A stretch of DNA of 64,000 nucleotides, from assembly GCA_021442155.1 (NCBI GenBank), contig CM038215.1, positions 273,089,014 to 273,153,013 of the forward strand, in the 5' to 3' direction. Shown piece by piece: positions 50,662 to 62,749 of the stretch. Source of the DNA: Cymbidium sinense (lineage: Eukaryota > Streptophyta > Magnoliopsida > Asparagales > Orchidaceae). How positions within the stretch are numbered: the stretch's first letter is position 1; each line of letters opens with the position of its first letter. A model generated the notes under the pieces. That model was given only the letters and a program-made list of their open reading frames with translations, was not told where the DNA came from and searched no databases. The translations under genes were made by a program, and so were the position numbers.

Positions 50662-52450
50662 AATTATGTAATTTGAATTCTCCAAAATTTTATATGAATA
50701 ACTAATCAAATAAAGCTTAGCCAATTGTAATAGTTGAGTTAATTATAATTAAGGATATGTCACATAACTAAATTTTCTTTTGATTTTAGAATCAACATAT
50801 AACAATAAGAGATTAAATTGATTTTATAATTGACTTTCATAAATTATGTTCAAACAACTTTTATATTCATAATATTTATAATACTATTGGTTTAGTTAAT
50901 TTTTTTCTCTTTTTATACTAAGTTTTACGTAGATTTTATGATAATTTAATTTGCACTTTTTTTGTTTGATCACATATTATTATTTTTTGTTTTGTTTGGA
51001 ATTCTAAAGATTGATTAACTCCTTTTTTTAGATTCGATTGAATTTAATAATAAATAAAATAAGGTGGATTAATCATTATCATTCAATCAAAAATCAAATA
51101 GCCCACGAGTTAATCATGGCTTGATTGATGGAATCAAATCACTACGCCATTCGTCCTAATCAAAAATATTCATTTCAAACACATTAAATAAACAGTTTTG
51201 CTTTTGTCTCTAAACTCTTGCCAAAAGGATTAAAAATTAAAGTGCACGGGTTCTAAAGGTTGGATTCTAACTACGCTCGCATTCAACACATCAAACATAA
51301 GATCCCTAAGGCTTTCTAAGCGTTTAAGAATTATACCTCACTAGGGCTAATGTCTAGTGGATTCGATGAAGAGGTGGCTTTAGAAGAAGAAATGAAGCCC
51401 TATTGAGATGCTTGTTGGGTTGGATCAATACTTCAGCTAGCATTCCTTTTCTTTGCTCATATGGTTCACTTTAAATGCTTCCTCACTGATTGAAGATAGT
51501 GTTCATTGAATTGGTCAATTTGAACATCTTTGTTGAGACACGGCTGCCGATGTTTCTAGGCTTGCCTCCTCACCAAGTATCCCATAAGCTCACTCACCGC
51601 TACTTACCGTGAGCTTCATCATTCTCATGGACAAAATAGTTAGCAAGCAAGGAGGAAATATCTCCCTACATGCGCTTGGGTTGTGTAGAGAAGAGTAGTT
51701 CAAATGCAGCCAATGGAGGAAACCCGGATGGAGAATTGAGGTAGTGGAATGTGCTAGAAGAAGGAAAGGAGGTTCAACATATAAGGAGATTAAAGTTGCT
51801 ATTTTGTAAGAAATATGGAGAAGATCAAGTGTTGGCTAATAGAGGAAGAGGGCAAGAGGAGAGAGGCTATGCTAAAGCATGATACTGAACTAAAGAGGGA
51901 TGAGAAGAATGCCTATAGCCAAAAGAGTTTAAAGAGGACTAGATTTTGCATTGAGTTGGAGCAATGAATATTCTCAAGTTATAGTGCCTCTTGACCTATG
52001 GGCTTGGGATGAAGCTTTCATGGATAAGAGTGTCGCATGAGTCTGGCTTGGTCGCTCGCACAAGTAAAAGAGAGGGAGGTGTGTGGCTAGCCTTTGAATC
52101 GATTAGAGGGGAGTACCAAACCCAAGAGGATGAGATGTGCTCATGCAATGATACAGAGTGAAGATGATGAACAAAGGGACTCAATCCCATGTGCTAGCCT
52201 TCATCCGAATGGAATGAGATGGTGGATGGCTTTTGACTACACTTGCATGAAGGAAGATGAGAGAGGTCAGCTTTCTAAAAAAAATGGCAAGGATGAGAGG
52301 CTCAGACACAAAGAAAAAGCTCCACTTTCTCTTGTTCCAGTCTGGGGATGAAAATGGAGGAGGAGATGGTATTCACAGTAAAACATGGAAAAGAGTCTCA
52401 CCATGATTGTTGTTTATATTTTTATTTTTTTTGGGGATGGGAGGCTTTGC

Positions 52451-52498
<48 letters not shown>
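52451..52498. repeat. (GA)n microsatellite
   Basis: About 22 GA units with one interruption near the left end (AGAGATAGAG). Confidence 0.98.
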
Positions 52499-52501
<3 letters not shown>

Positions 52502-53739
52502 TTGTGCTCCAAGTAAGATAAGATATTTTATTTTATTTTATTTTTAAAGTCGAGAGTTTTCATTTGAATAAAAAAAAAATTTATTTGAGATTCACATGAA
52601 ATAAAAAATAGACTTGATGCTTTTGCTAGCATTAATAAAAGAGTGATGTCCAAATTTATTATTATTTGATTTTAATTTTTAAATAAATGTGGCATGAGAA
52701 TGATAACATTCATTCTTGATAAAAAATATATATATATTGTCTTGGTGCCACGTGAAAAAGGATGGAATTTTTTTTTATTGTGCTTTTTTATAGACTTATT
52801 TTTTTTTTTATTTATAAATCTTCACAATTTTTAATAGTTTTGATATTATAGTTTTAATTTAACGAAGTTTATAAATTATATATACCATATTAATTATTTA
52901 AATTGTATATTTATTATTTATTTAGTAGTTAATTATTTTGATTTAATTTTAATCAAATTTATATTTGATGTTCAAATTTAATTATATTTCTATTTCAATT
53001 ATACAATGACAATGTTGTTTTTTTTTTTATATGATTGATTTTCTAATTTTGATAGTTTGATTGACTAATTATATTTTGTTTCAGTTGGGCTTAATTGATT
53101 TAAATGATCAATTTGGCTCAATTATGGTGTGTTTGGGTTACACTCAAGTTTGATTAAGTGTTTAAGATGATTTGGAGTAATTGATCTCACTTGATTTGAT
53201 GTAGATTTAGATTTAAGCCCATTTTGACCAAAATTGGGCTTAATGGGCCACATTGAACTTATTTGAGTTAAATGATCAAATTTATTAAATTAAACCCAAT
53301 GGTTAGCTAAATTTTATCTAATTATAAATTTAAAATGATTTTGGATGTTTGATTTGAATTAATTTTCAATTTAATTTGAATTTAGATTTAATAGCATCCA
53401 TCTGGGTCTACTTGTGTTTGGTGGCCAAATCAACCCATTTGGATCTTCATTAAATTTAGATTTGTTTAGTTTTAGACTCAAACATGTTCATTTGATGATT
53501 TTGAGTCTTTGGAGTGGCTCAATTTGATCAAATTTTAATTTGTTGACTTTTGTCTTAGTGGAGCCTACATGGGTCAACTCTAGGTCAAATGACCTATTTG
53601 CTACTTTGTATCCCATCTTGATTTCTTTTTTAGTCTGTTTGTGTTTATGCATTGATTTCATGTTTTTGATTCAATTTGATTTAGTTTAATTTTGATTGAA
53701 TTAAATTTTATTTGGACTTAGGTTATTTGGAGCTTATTT

Positions 53740-54430
53740 GGATATTTTGGGTCAAATGGGTTATGTTAGGTTTGACCTTGGCTTGATTGATTTGATTGTA
53801 GATTTTGGTATGGCTTGAAGTGATGATTGAAGGATTGATTAATTTATGAGAAAATCAATTGAGTTAGGTTTGATTTGGATGAGATTTCGCTAAGTCCATG
53901 AAATTGGCCTAAGGGTTTGGATTTGGATTTTATTTGATTTTGATTTAGGTTTGGATCATGATTTAAGTTAAGTTTGATTTTGAATTTGATAAATTGATTG
54001 AAGGTTTGAATTGATCTTTGAGAAAATCAATTGAATTTGGATTGATTTGGATTTGGCTAAGGCTAAGTCTATATGATAAATCATAGGGCTTAGGAAAGAT
54101 TTTGATTTTGGATTTGATCATGGGATTCAATCATTTGATTTGGATTTGAAATTTTATTTCTATATTTGAATTGAATTTGAGTTTTGGTTTGAGAAGGTGA
54201 ACAAAGTTCATATTTAGACTATAGAGTAGGTGAGTCTCCTTAATCCCTAAGGCATAGCTTAATCTATGGTTAACCCTCTAAGTCTTTAGGCTTTGGTTAA
54301 GTGTTCACCTAATTGCTCGAAGTGTCTTATGACTAAGGAAGCCTTAGTGAAGACTCATAGGTCTAAGAAAAAGAAGTTAAGAACTCACTCCAAAAGTGAG
54401 GTCAACAAAAGGACCCCAATAGGTGTGGTG
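53740..54430 (+). repeat. Direct repeat, left copy (LTR or leader of a retroelement?)
   Basis: Matches 57600-58290 in the same direction. Shared landmarks in order are GAGAAAATCAATTGA, GCTAAGTCCATG-like, TTTGATCATGGG, TTCAATCATTTG, GGTTTGAGAA and AAGTGTCTTATGACTA. Internally it holds two ~170-base modules (starting ~53827 and ~53997). It lies left of the gap and the GR-RBP copy 6/telomere-like unit. Confidence 0.8.
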
Positions 54431-54978
54431 TAATTGACAATGCACACGCACATACTGGCATTGACTGAGATGATCAACAACATCCAAAAGATTGCAAGTA
54501 CTAATGCAAATGATCTATGCTAAAGTTTTAAAGGTAGATAGAATCACAATCTTAGTGCAATGCAACTCAACTTATGCCAAGGGCATAAGAGAGCAAAGTA
54601 GATTTGGTTGGAATTTCATGTTAAGGACATGAAGGAAGATCTGCTAAGGGATCACACATGCATTAGGCATGACATGTGAGAGGTTTATGCTGAGGGCATA
54701 AAAGGAGAAATCCACTGAGGATTGAGTATATGAACCTTCCACTAGGGAAGCAGGTTCAAGCTATCCACTGGAGATATGGATTTGAGTTTGATTATCAATA
54801 TGATTTATTTTATTATGTTTCTCCACTGGGGATAAGAATCTATAACCCATTGGGGATCAAGAATGAATTAATTTTAATTTATTTTATTTTAATTGATATG
54901 GAGGCATATCCATGGGGATTTGGAAATCTACTGGATTGAGAATGTGAACCTTCACTGTGGAAGGTGTTCTGCCATTCA

Positions 54979-55078
54979 NNNNNNNNNNNNNNNNNNNNNN
55001 NNNNNNNNNNNNNNNNNNNNNNNNNNNNNNNNNNNNNNNNNNNNNNNNNNNNNNNNNNNNNNNNNNNNNNNNNNNNNN
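54979..55078. other. Assembly gap (100 N)
   Basis: Exactly 100 N, the usual placeholder for a gap of unknown size. The missing DNA should include the 3'UTR and A-tail side of GR-RBP copy 6 and perhaps more array, so the contiguity here is not certain. Confidence 1.
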
Positions 55079-55388
55079 ACGTCTCTATCATAAAGACGTA
55101 GTTCCATAAGCAATAGATCGGATAGGCCAGTTCCCATCAGACACACCCGGCCTCTCGAGTAGTAGGATCCACCATCATATCCCCGATCTCTCCCTCCGCC
55201 ACCAACATTAATGTAACCTCCGTCACTCCTCCCACCTCCATAACCACCACTACTCTGACCACCACCACCATATCCACCAGCACCTCTAGATCCCCACCAC
55301 CACTCGATGCTTTGTACCTCCACCGCATCATTTAGATTGAGCCTGGTTTATGGTTATATTGTTGTCGTCAAGGTTCTGAGCATTATTA
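55079..55388 (-). pseudogene. GR-RBP 3' fragment, copy 6 (best-kept Gly tail)
   Basis: The minus strand reads GGYGGGGQSSGGYGGGRSDG, then GRDRGYDGGSYYSRGR, without a frameshift inside the Gly tail. After SRGR a 1-base change shifts the frame relative to copies 2 and 5. The 3'UTR side runs into the gap. The right edge is the family junction (GCATTATTAGGGTTCAGG). The RRM is absent. Confidence 0.8.
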
Positions 55389-56925
55389 GGGTTCAGGTTT
55401 AGGTTTATTAGGCTTTAAGGTTTAGGTTTATTTTTAAATTTATTTAGTTACTTTAGGTTTAGGTTTTGGGTTTGTGGTTTAGGGTTTAGGGTTTAGGGTT
55501 AGGGTTTAGAGTTTGTGGTTTATGGTTTAGGGTTTATGGTTTAAGGTTTAGGGTTTATGGTTTAAGGTTTTAGGGTTTAATCTTTTAGGGTTTAGGGTTT
55601 AGCATTTAGGGTTTAAGGTTTATGGTTTAGGGTTTTAGGGTTTAGGGTTTAGGGTTTAGGATTTAGTGTAGGGGTTAATTTATAGTTTATATTTTGATTT
55701 AGGGTTTAAGGTTTAGGGTTTAGGGTTTAGGGTTTTTAGGTTTAGTTTTAGGGTTAGGGTTTTAGGGTTTAGGTATAGGGTTTAGGTTTAGGGTTTAAGG
55801 TTTAAGTTTTAAGTTTAGGTTTAGGTTTTATGGTTGTAGGTTTAGGGTTAGTTTTGGGTTTAGGGTTTGGGTTTTTAATAAAAAATTAAGTCAACTAGTA
55901 GGTTTAGGTTTATTTAATTTATTTTTTTATTTTAGTTTATTTATTTATTATTTTGATTTAGGTTTATTTTTATTTTTATTTAGTATAGTTTCTTTATTTT
56001 AGGTATATTTATTTTAGTTTAGGTTTTTTATTTTAGTTTATTTTTTAGGTTTAGGTTTAGGTTTATGTTTAAGTTTATTTTTTAGTTTAGTTTTATTTTT
56101 ATTTTATTTATTAGGTTTAGGTTTTATTTTTTATTTTTAGGTTTAGGTTTAGTTTTCTATTTATTTTTTAGGTCTATTTTTTAGGTTTTTTATTTTAGGT
56201 TTACTTTTAAGTTTTTTTTTTTTAGTTTATGTTTAGGTTTATTTTAGTTTATTTAGTTTATGTTTAGGTTTAGATTTAGTTTATTTTAGGTTTAGGTTTT
56301 ATTTATTTTAGTTTACTTTATTTTAGTTTACTTTATTTTAGTTTAGGTTTAGGTTTATTTTATTTTTGTTTATTTTATTTTTATTTTAGGTTTAGTTTTT
56401 TTGTTTAGGGTTTAGGTTTTATTTTGTATATATTTTTAGGTTTTATTTTAAAGTTTATTTTTTATGTTTAGGTTTTTTTTAGCTTTTATTTTATTTTATT
56501 TTAGGTTTATTTTATTTTATTTTATGTTTAGTTTTTATTTTATTTAGGTTCTTTATTCTTAGGTTTATTTTATTATTTAGTTTAGTATAGGTTTTTATTT
56601 ATTTTATTTTAGTTTATTTTTATTATTTTATTTTATTTTTAGGTTTAGGTTTAGGTTCTAATTTAGGTTTTTATTTTATTTTATTATTTTATTTTATTTA
56701 TGTTTAGGTTTTATTTCATTATTTTAATTTTCAGGTTTTATTTTGTTTAGGTTTTTAGGGTTTAGGGTTTAGGGTTTAGATTTTTAGGGTTTATGGTTTT
56801 AGGATTTAGTGTTTTGGGTTAGGGTTTAGGGTTTAGGATTTAGTGTTTAAGCTTTAGGATTTTGGGTTTTTAGGGTTTAGGGTTAGCTTAGGGTTTAGGG
56901 TTAGGGTTTAGGGTTTAGTTGACCA
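55388..56925 (+). repeat. Telomere-like array with one T-rich monomer
   Basis: Junction stretch (TTTATTAGGCTTTAAGG, TTAGTTACTTTAGG), TTTAGGG-type to ~55870, anchor AAATTAAGTCAACTAG-like (~55883), T-rich monomer (55905-56750), TTTAGGG-type to 56925. Same order as in units 2, 4 and 5. Confidence 0.9.
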
Positions 56926-57599
56926 ATTGAAGTTGATTGTAGGCTTTGGTTTCAATTATTTAGGATTTGGTTTTATTTAGGCCAACTTGAACCTTTAGGT
57001 CAATTTGAGCTAAGTAGGTCAATTGGGTTCAATTAGGTCCAATCATGGCTTTGGTCAAGTTCAATAATCAATTTGGAATGAACTTGAGCTATTAGTTGCA
57101 ATCAATTTGGTTTATATTTTGAGTTAACTTAATTTAGTCTTTTAGGTCAATTTGGGCCAAACTTAGGTCAAGAGGATTGGGTTTGGTTTGACTCAATTGA
57201 AGGTCAAGTCATATTTAAATATTGATTTTGATTTAGTATGAATCATTAGTTTAAAGGGATTTGGCTTAGGTTGCAACTTGGCTAGTTTGTGTTCATATGG
57301 GTTAAGGGGTTGACTTGGTCAAATGACTAAGTTGACTTGGTTTGACCTAATTATATGATTGATCAACCTAGGGTGATCAATCATGATGGGAGGTTTTGAT
57401 GGACTTCATTCAATCCAATTTGAGTAGGATTAGAACTTGGCTCAAATAGGTCAAATTGGCCACTTTAGGTCAAGTGGACCAATTGGGTTTAATTGGCTTG
57501 ATTTTGGGTTGACTTTGATTTAGTTGAGTTTATTTATGGATTTGGGATTTATATACAAATTCAATAGCAATTAGCTTGGCTTCAAATGGGTTTTCGTTC

Positions 57600-58290
57600 A
57601 TTTGAACATTTAAAGTCCAAAGGGTTAAGTTAGGTTTGACTTGGGTTGATTTTGGTTTGGCTTTACGATTGTATATTTCATTTATATTTGTGAATATGAT
57701 TGAAGGTAAGAATGATCACAAAATCAATTGAATTTGGGTTTTGGAATGAAGGAATTTTGCTAAGTCCATGGAGTTGGGTCATGTGGCTTAGGTTTGGATT
57801 TTGATTTAGTTTGATTTAGTTTTGGTGATTTAAATGTATATTTCATTTAAATTTGTGAAGATGATTGAAAATATGATTGATTTGTGAGAAAATCAATTGA
57901 GTTTGACTTGATTTGGATTAAGATTTGGCTAAGTCCATGGGATAGGTCATATGGCTTAGGAAAGGTTTCAAGTTTGGATTTGATCATGGGCTTCAATCAT
58001 TTGGTTTTAGAATTTCTCTTTGGATTTGGATTTGAATTTGATGTTTGAATTGAACTTGAGGTTTGGTTTGAGAAAGTGAACATAGATTGGATTTAGGTTG
58101 TAGGGTAGGTGGATTATCCTAATCTAGCTAATCCCACATGGTTAACCCTTCTAAGTCTTTTGGGTTAAATGTTTATAATTGTTAGAAGTGTCTTATGACT
58201 AGAAAAGTCTTAGAAGACTCTTAGAACTAAGATGGGAAGATTGAATCGCACTCCAAAAGTGATCTTAGGCTCCATAGTGTTGCCCTTGGA
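57600..58290 (+). repeat. Direct repeat, right copy
   Basis: The partner of 53740-54430, with two internal modules (starting ~57699 and ~57863). It sits directly before the gypsy polyprotein, which fits a retroelement LTR or leader. The preceding 56925-57600 is AT-rich with repeated GGTCAA motifs and no gene. Confidence 0.78.
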
Positions 58291-58830
58291 GATAGATGAT
58301 TGGAAGACTAAAAGTTTCACAAATATAGACTTCAGATACATCTTTCAAAGCTTTGCTTGGGAGACCATGGATACATGAGAACAACATAGTTCCATCCTCT
58401 CACATCGGTGTATGAAGTTTGTGAGAGGTGGGATTGTCTAATGTGTCAAGGAGATCTCCCTCAAAATCAACAACCTATTCTCTGAACTTGGCCAAAGTTT
58501 AAAAATTTAAAAAAAAAGAAAAGAAAGAGAGAAAAGGAAAATGAAAAGAAAATAAAGGGATAGACTTGGAGGAGGAGTGGAGCATGACATTAGATTCCAC
58601 CCATAATTCATCACTCCATTCAAACATATGGGTAGGGCGACGACCTCCACCGAGGTGGAGAGGAGGCAGTTCAGGCGCCAGGGGTGGAAAACCTCATTAT
58701 TGGCCACCCAATAGAAGATATGTCCCAACTTCAAGGGTACACACTGCATCCATATAGACTTAGAATCTAGTTCATAGGATGAGTCTTTTATGGTTTGCAC
58801 ACTAGCCAGCTCTTCTCAGTAGTAGATTTT
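58290..58830. other. Spacer before the gypsy polyprotein, no gene recognised
   Basis: Leader-like DNA (CTCTCACATCGGTGTATGAAG near 58395) and a purine-rich A/G tract at 58500-58560. Short frames on both strands around 58507-58800 overlap and resemble nothing I know. Confidence 0.4.
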
Positions 58831-59059
58831 TGTAGAGGTGACACTTGAGCCAGATAGCGATGAAGACCGGGCTCCAAAGAAAAGCATAAGTGTATCCAAT
58901 TCTATATGTGAAATAGTTAGGCATCAGTTGGGAACCTTAGCCCTAACCCCACTTGCCTCTCAAAAAGCTGAGGCTTTGATAGTTAAAGAAGCCCCTAGGT
59001 CATCCATAGGTGTGAAGACTCATAGGTTCTTTCTAGAAGCATAATCCTCAAGTCAAGAA

Positions 59060-60170
59060 GTTGATGTAAAACTTGAGGATGATTCATACAAAGATTTAAT
59101 AGAATTACTTTTTGATTGGTACTTGCCTTGTGTTCATAATTTAGCAAAGAAAGGGTTAATCCCATATAATTAGTCAAAGCATAGGTCAGACTACTTCGAA
59201 AGAATATGGAAGAACAAATGCAAAATCTCTCAATCAGGACCAGGACTAGGATTCGGTATAGTGGGTCCAGTCGATGATGATGATTACTGCTTAGTCATCA
59301 CCAATCATTTGGAATATGATAGGTTCTTTTGAAATCACATTAAATCATATGAAGAGCTATTCTTACAAAGTTTAGATGATCCAAATGACTTTGAAGTTAA
59401 AGATGCATCACCAGAGTTCAAAGAAGAGATCAAGTCAATCGTCTATGAGCTCACAGAAATTAACTTAGGAATTGAAGAAGATCCACACCCTACATACATT
59501 AGTTCTTTGTTGAATGAAATTAAAACTAATGACTTAGTCAGGCTATTGCCTAAGTTTAAGGATTGCTTTGCATGGAGTTCTGAAGAGATGTCGAGATTGG
59601 CTCCACGTAGCTCCATAAAGTAATAGAGCTTCTAACCTATCAACAAGCTCTAGATTAGACATTGAACGGTCATTTTGAAAGAAATTGATCGATGTTGGCT
59701 TCATCCGGGAAGAAAAATACCCTACTTGGTTGCTTGACATCATCCAGTTAAGAAAAGAATTGATAAATTTACATATGCATCATTTAAATAAGGCATGCCC
59801 AAAAGATGATGTTCCACTACCAATCCACAGGTTGTTGGTGGACATTGCCTCATCATGCATTCTTTTTAATGGATGGCTCATCTGGATATAACCAAATAAA
59901 GATGGCCCCTGAAGATGAAAGAAACACTACTTTTAGAACCCCGATCAAAATTTATTGCTATAAAGTCATGCGTTCCAGCCCTAGAAATGCTGGTGCTAGA
60001 TACCAGTAGGTTATGACTTGAATCTTCGATGAACTCATTCATCATCAAGTCAAGTGCTATGTTGATGATCTCGTGCTCAAAAGTAGAGAAAAGGAAGACT
60101 ATCTCTGTGACTTGAGAGTAGTTTTCAAATAGTTAAAATAATTTAACCTCAAAATGAACACCCTGAAGTG
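59060..60170 (+). pseudogene. Tat-lineage Ty3/gypsy reverse transcriptase
   Basis: The linker before RT reads INLGIEEDPHPTYISSLLNE and then FKDCFAWSSEEMSRL. RT itself: DVGFIREEKYPTWL, NKACPKDDVPLP, DGSSGYNQIKMAPEDE, FRTPIKIYCYKVM and NAGARYQ. The catalytic YVDD (60058-60069) is intact. Several stops and frameshifts separate the motifs, including one between NKACPKDD and the GYNQIKMAP block. Confidence 0.88.
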
Positions 60171-60419
60171 TGCATTCAGAATAACTTCATGGAAATTTCT
60201 TAGGTTTGTTGTCTAACACCAACGAATCAAAATCGATCTAGAGAAGATCAAGGCGATATTAGAAATGCCACACCCTAAAAGTTTGACTCAACTCTGATCA
60301 TTCTAAGGGCAGTTGGCATATCTAACAAGCTTTATATCCAACCTATCAGGAAGATATTAGCCATTCTCGACTTGTCAAAAGGGCGTCAAGTTCAAGTAGG
60401 ATGATGATAAGTATGAGCA

Positions 60420-60720
60420 TGTCTTTAAAGACATCAAGCATTACACTGATGCTGGTTCTAGCGACCTATTGATCAAGCCACTCATACTTTACACTGTTGT
60501 GTTAGAGGACTCCCTTTGTGCTTTATTAGCCCAAGCCAAAGATGAAGAGAAGGAAAATGCACTCTACTACCTCAGCCATCATCCAATCCCTTTTGAGGAT
60601 AATTATCCACTCATTAAGAAGCATTTCTTAGCTTTAATCTTTGCATCCTAAAAGCTACACCACTACATGCTTCCTAATAAGGTGAACTTAATCTCTAGGA
60701 TCAATCCACTACAGTATCTC
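60420..60720 (+). pseudogene. Gypsy RNase H (first)
   Basis: Reads PLILYTVVLEDSLCALLAQA, ENALYYLSHHPIPFEDNYPL and KKHFLALIFAS then a stop and KLHHYM, the usual RT-linked RNase H order. The catalytic first Asp region reads LYTVVLED, changed from the common LYLAV-type consensus. Frame broken. Confidence 0.82.
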
Positions 60721-60789
60721 ATGATATGGCTGACACTATCTATATGGTTGAAATGAAGGTCCATGATCCTCTTGTAATATGACATTACC

Positions 60790-61440
60790 TTCGTACCCCT
60801 CCATGTGGTGAAAGGACAAGCACTAGCTGATTTCTTAGCAGCCCACCTACTTCCTGCTGACTCTCTTCTTAGTGATTATCTCCCCGATGTAGAAATCATG
60901 AACTTAGGGGATACTAGTATTCATTGTTAGGAGATGTACTTTGATGGTGTGGCTTCCTCTCAAAGAGGAGAAGAACCATAATCTATTATTTCAAGAAAGG
61001 CAGGGGTACGAATAGTTTTCTAAACTCGAGACCGCAATGTGATGAGATTCTAATATCATCTATCCAATATTTGAACCAATAATGAAGCTGAATATGAGGC
61101 TTTAATTCTTGGGGGAGCCATTACTCGCATCCGAACATCAACATCTTGAGGACTGGTTATCAACCTAATCATTGGGTCCTATAGTGTTATGAAGCTAAGC
61201 TCCATCACTACCACAAGTTCACCATAGAGTTATTGCCCCAAATTTTAGAGGATTCCATTTATAAGATTCCTCGAGGAGAGAACGTCATAGCATATGCTTT
61301 AGCCAAGTTTGCCAAGGAGTTGGCATGTTCGAAAGATGAGTCGATATTAATAAAGGTCCAATATAGACAAGTCTTATCCCTTATTGATATTGAACTCATC
61401 AGCAAGTGCTATCTTGAAGGGGAGGTTTCCATTCCAAAGA
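60790..61440 (+). pseudogene. Second RNase H (archaeal type) of the Tat lineage
   Basis: The bridge VVKGQALADFLAAHLLPADS is followed by a stop, then EMYFDGVASS, then TNNEAEYEALILGGAI (61070-61120), and IPRGENVIAYALAKFAKEL (61265-61320). The first Asp (in YFDG) and the Glu in EAEYEAL are kept. The dual RNase H separates Tat from most other plant gypsy lineages. Confidence 0.82.
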
Positions 61441-61469
61441 TGGACGATTAGTTAGATTGGAGGAAACCA

Positions 61470-62700
61470 TTCATGTATTACCTAAATAAAGACAAACTAC
61501 CTAAAGAGAAGTCCCAAGCCTATCAGTTGAAACATAGAGCACTTTCCTACACTCTTGTGGATGGTGTCTTATACCGGTGGTCTTTTGATCATATGTGGTT
61601 AAGTTATTTAAACAAGCACGAAGCACAGAGATCGCATGGAGATACACTCAGGATTATATTAAGCCAACCAAGCAAGTCCAAAGATGAAAGCCAAGATCAA
61701 GAGTTTTGCATACCACTTGTCATCGATGATCAAAGATTTCATGGATACGGCTAGGCGATGCCACCAATATTAAATACACAATGTGGTCCTAAACTAACGA
61801 CCCAACATTCTACATCCTACATTAGCCTAATGGCCATTTGACTATTGGGGTACCAACATAGTGGGTCTGATTGATTCTCCTTCTTCCAAGGGTCATCGGT
61901 TCATCTTAGCTGCTACTGACAACTTTTCTAAATGGGCGAAGGTGATTCTGCATAGAGAGCTCATAGCTGAGCATGTGCTCCAGTGTTTTAGGAACCATAT
62001 CATATATAGGTTTGGAGTGCCTCGATGAATTATATCTAATAATGGTACCCATTCAAGAGCAACGAGATCAACAACTTTTCCCAGAATCACAACATAGATT
62101 GGAGATATTCTACCATCAACTACTCGAGGGAAAATGGCTTAGCATAAGCCATCAAAAAAACTCTCATCAAAATACTAAAGAAGACACTCGACAACAAAAA
62201 GCGATAGTGGCATGAGAAGTTAGTTGAAGCCTTATGGGCCTACCGCACCACATATAGAACTCCAACATAGTCTACTCAGTCTGAAGCTATTTTACCATTA
62301 TAAATCCAACTCCCATCACTAAGGATGGTTGTGGATAGTAAGATCACAATAGAGCAGAATGCCAAGTTGCAGTTAGAAGAGATAGAAGGTTTGGAGGAGG
62401 GATGCTTGCGGTCATGCTAAAAGCTCAAGTTGTACAAAGCTAAAATGATTCAAGCTCACAACAAGTTGGTCTGTGCTAGAGCTTTTCAAGTAGGAGAGCT
62501 TATTTTAGTTATGAGGAGATCGATTGTTTCCCATCATAAGATGGGAGGCACATTGAACCCACTTGGGAATGCCCTTCGCCATAGAAGGCCTACCAAGGAG
62601 GATCTTATCGACTTATTAATCATAAGGAGAGCGTACAATGCTTCCAATCGCTACTTAAAGAAATATTATAAATCATGTTTGAAAATAATTATCATCAATG
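61470..62700 (+). pseudogene. Gypsy integrase with all catalytic positions lost
   Basis: Core readable as WPFDYWGTNIVGLIDSPSSK, then GHRFILAATDNFSKWAK and IIYRFGVPR. The first catalytic Asp (W-G-x-D) is Asn, the second (usual SDNG) is Asn in ISNNGT, and the Glu position (NGLAE) is a stop (NGLA* near 62140). The C-terminal part keeps AFQVGELILVMRRSIVSHHK and MGG (62485-62550), the region before the chromatin-facing tail. Integration activity is impossible. Confidence 0.83.
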
Positions 62701-62749
62701 AAAATTACATTTCAAATAAATCTCTTCCATGTTGAAAGTATTCTTGTTT

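Larger units (their letters stand above)
58830..62700 (+). mobile_element. Ty3/gypsy element, Tat lineage, decayed internal coding region
   Basis: Pieces of one polyprotein appear in the order RT, RNase H, second (archaeal-type) RNase H, integrase. The extra RNase H after the normal one and the NKACPKDD RT motif are marks of the plant Tat lineage. Stops and frameshifts occur every ~50-150 codons. Gag and protease could not be recognised. Clear LTRs were not found; the direct repeat at 53740/57600 is a candidate. Confidence 0.85.

Noticed and set aside
52094..52351. An 85-codon plus-strand gene
   Set aside because: No recognisable domain, no supporting splice or promoter context, and an overlapping frame of similar size on the other strand.
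55079..55388. A working glycine-rich RNA-binding protein gene
   Set aside because: No copy has the RNP1/RNP2 part of the RRM, a start codon or a promoter, and frames are broken.
58507..58800. A gag start for the gypsy element
   Set aside because: Frames on both strands overlap, and no gag motif or zinc knuckle can be read.
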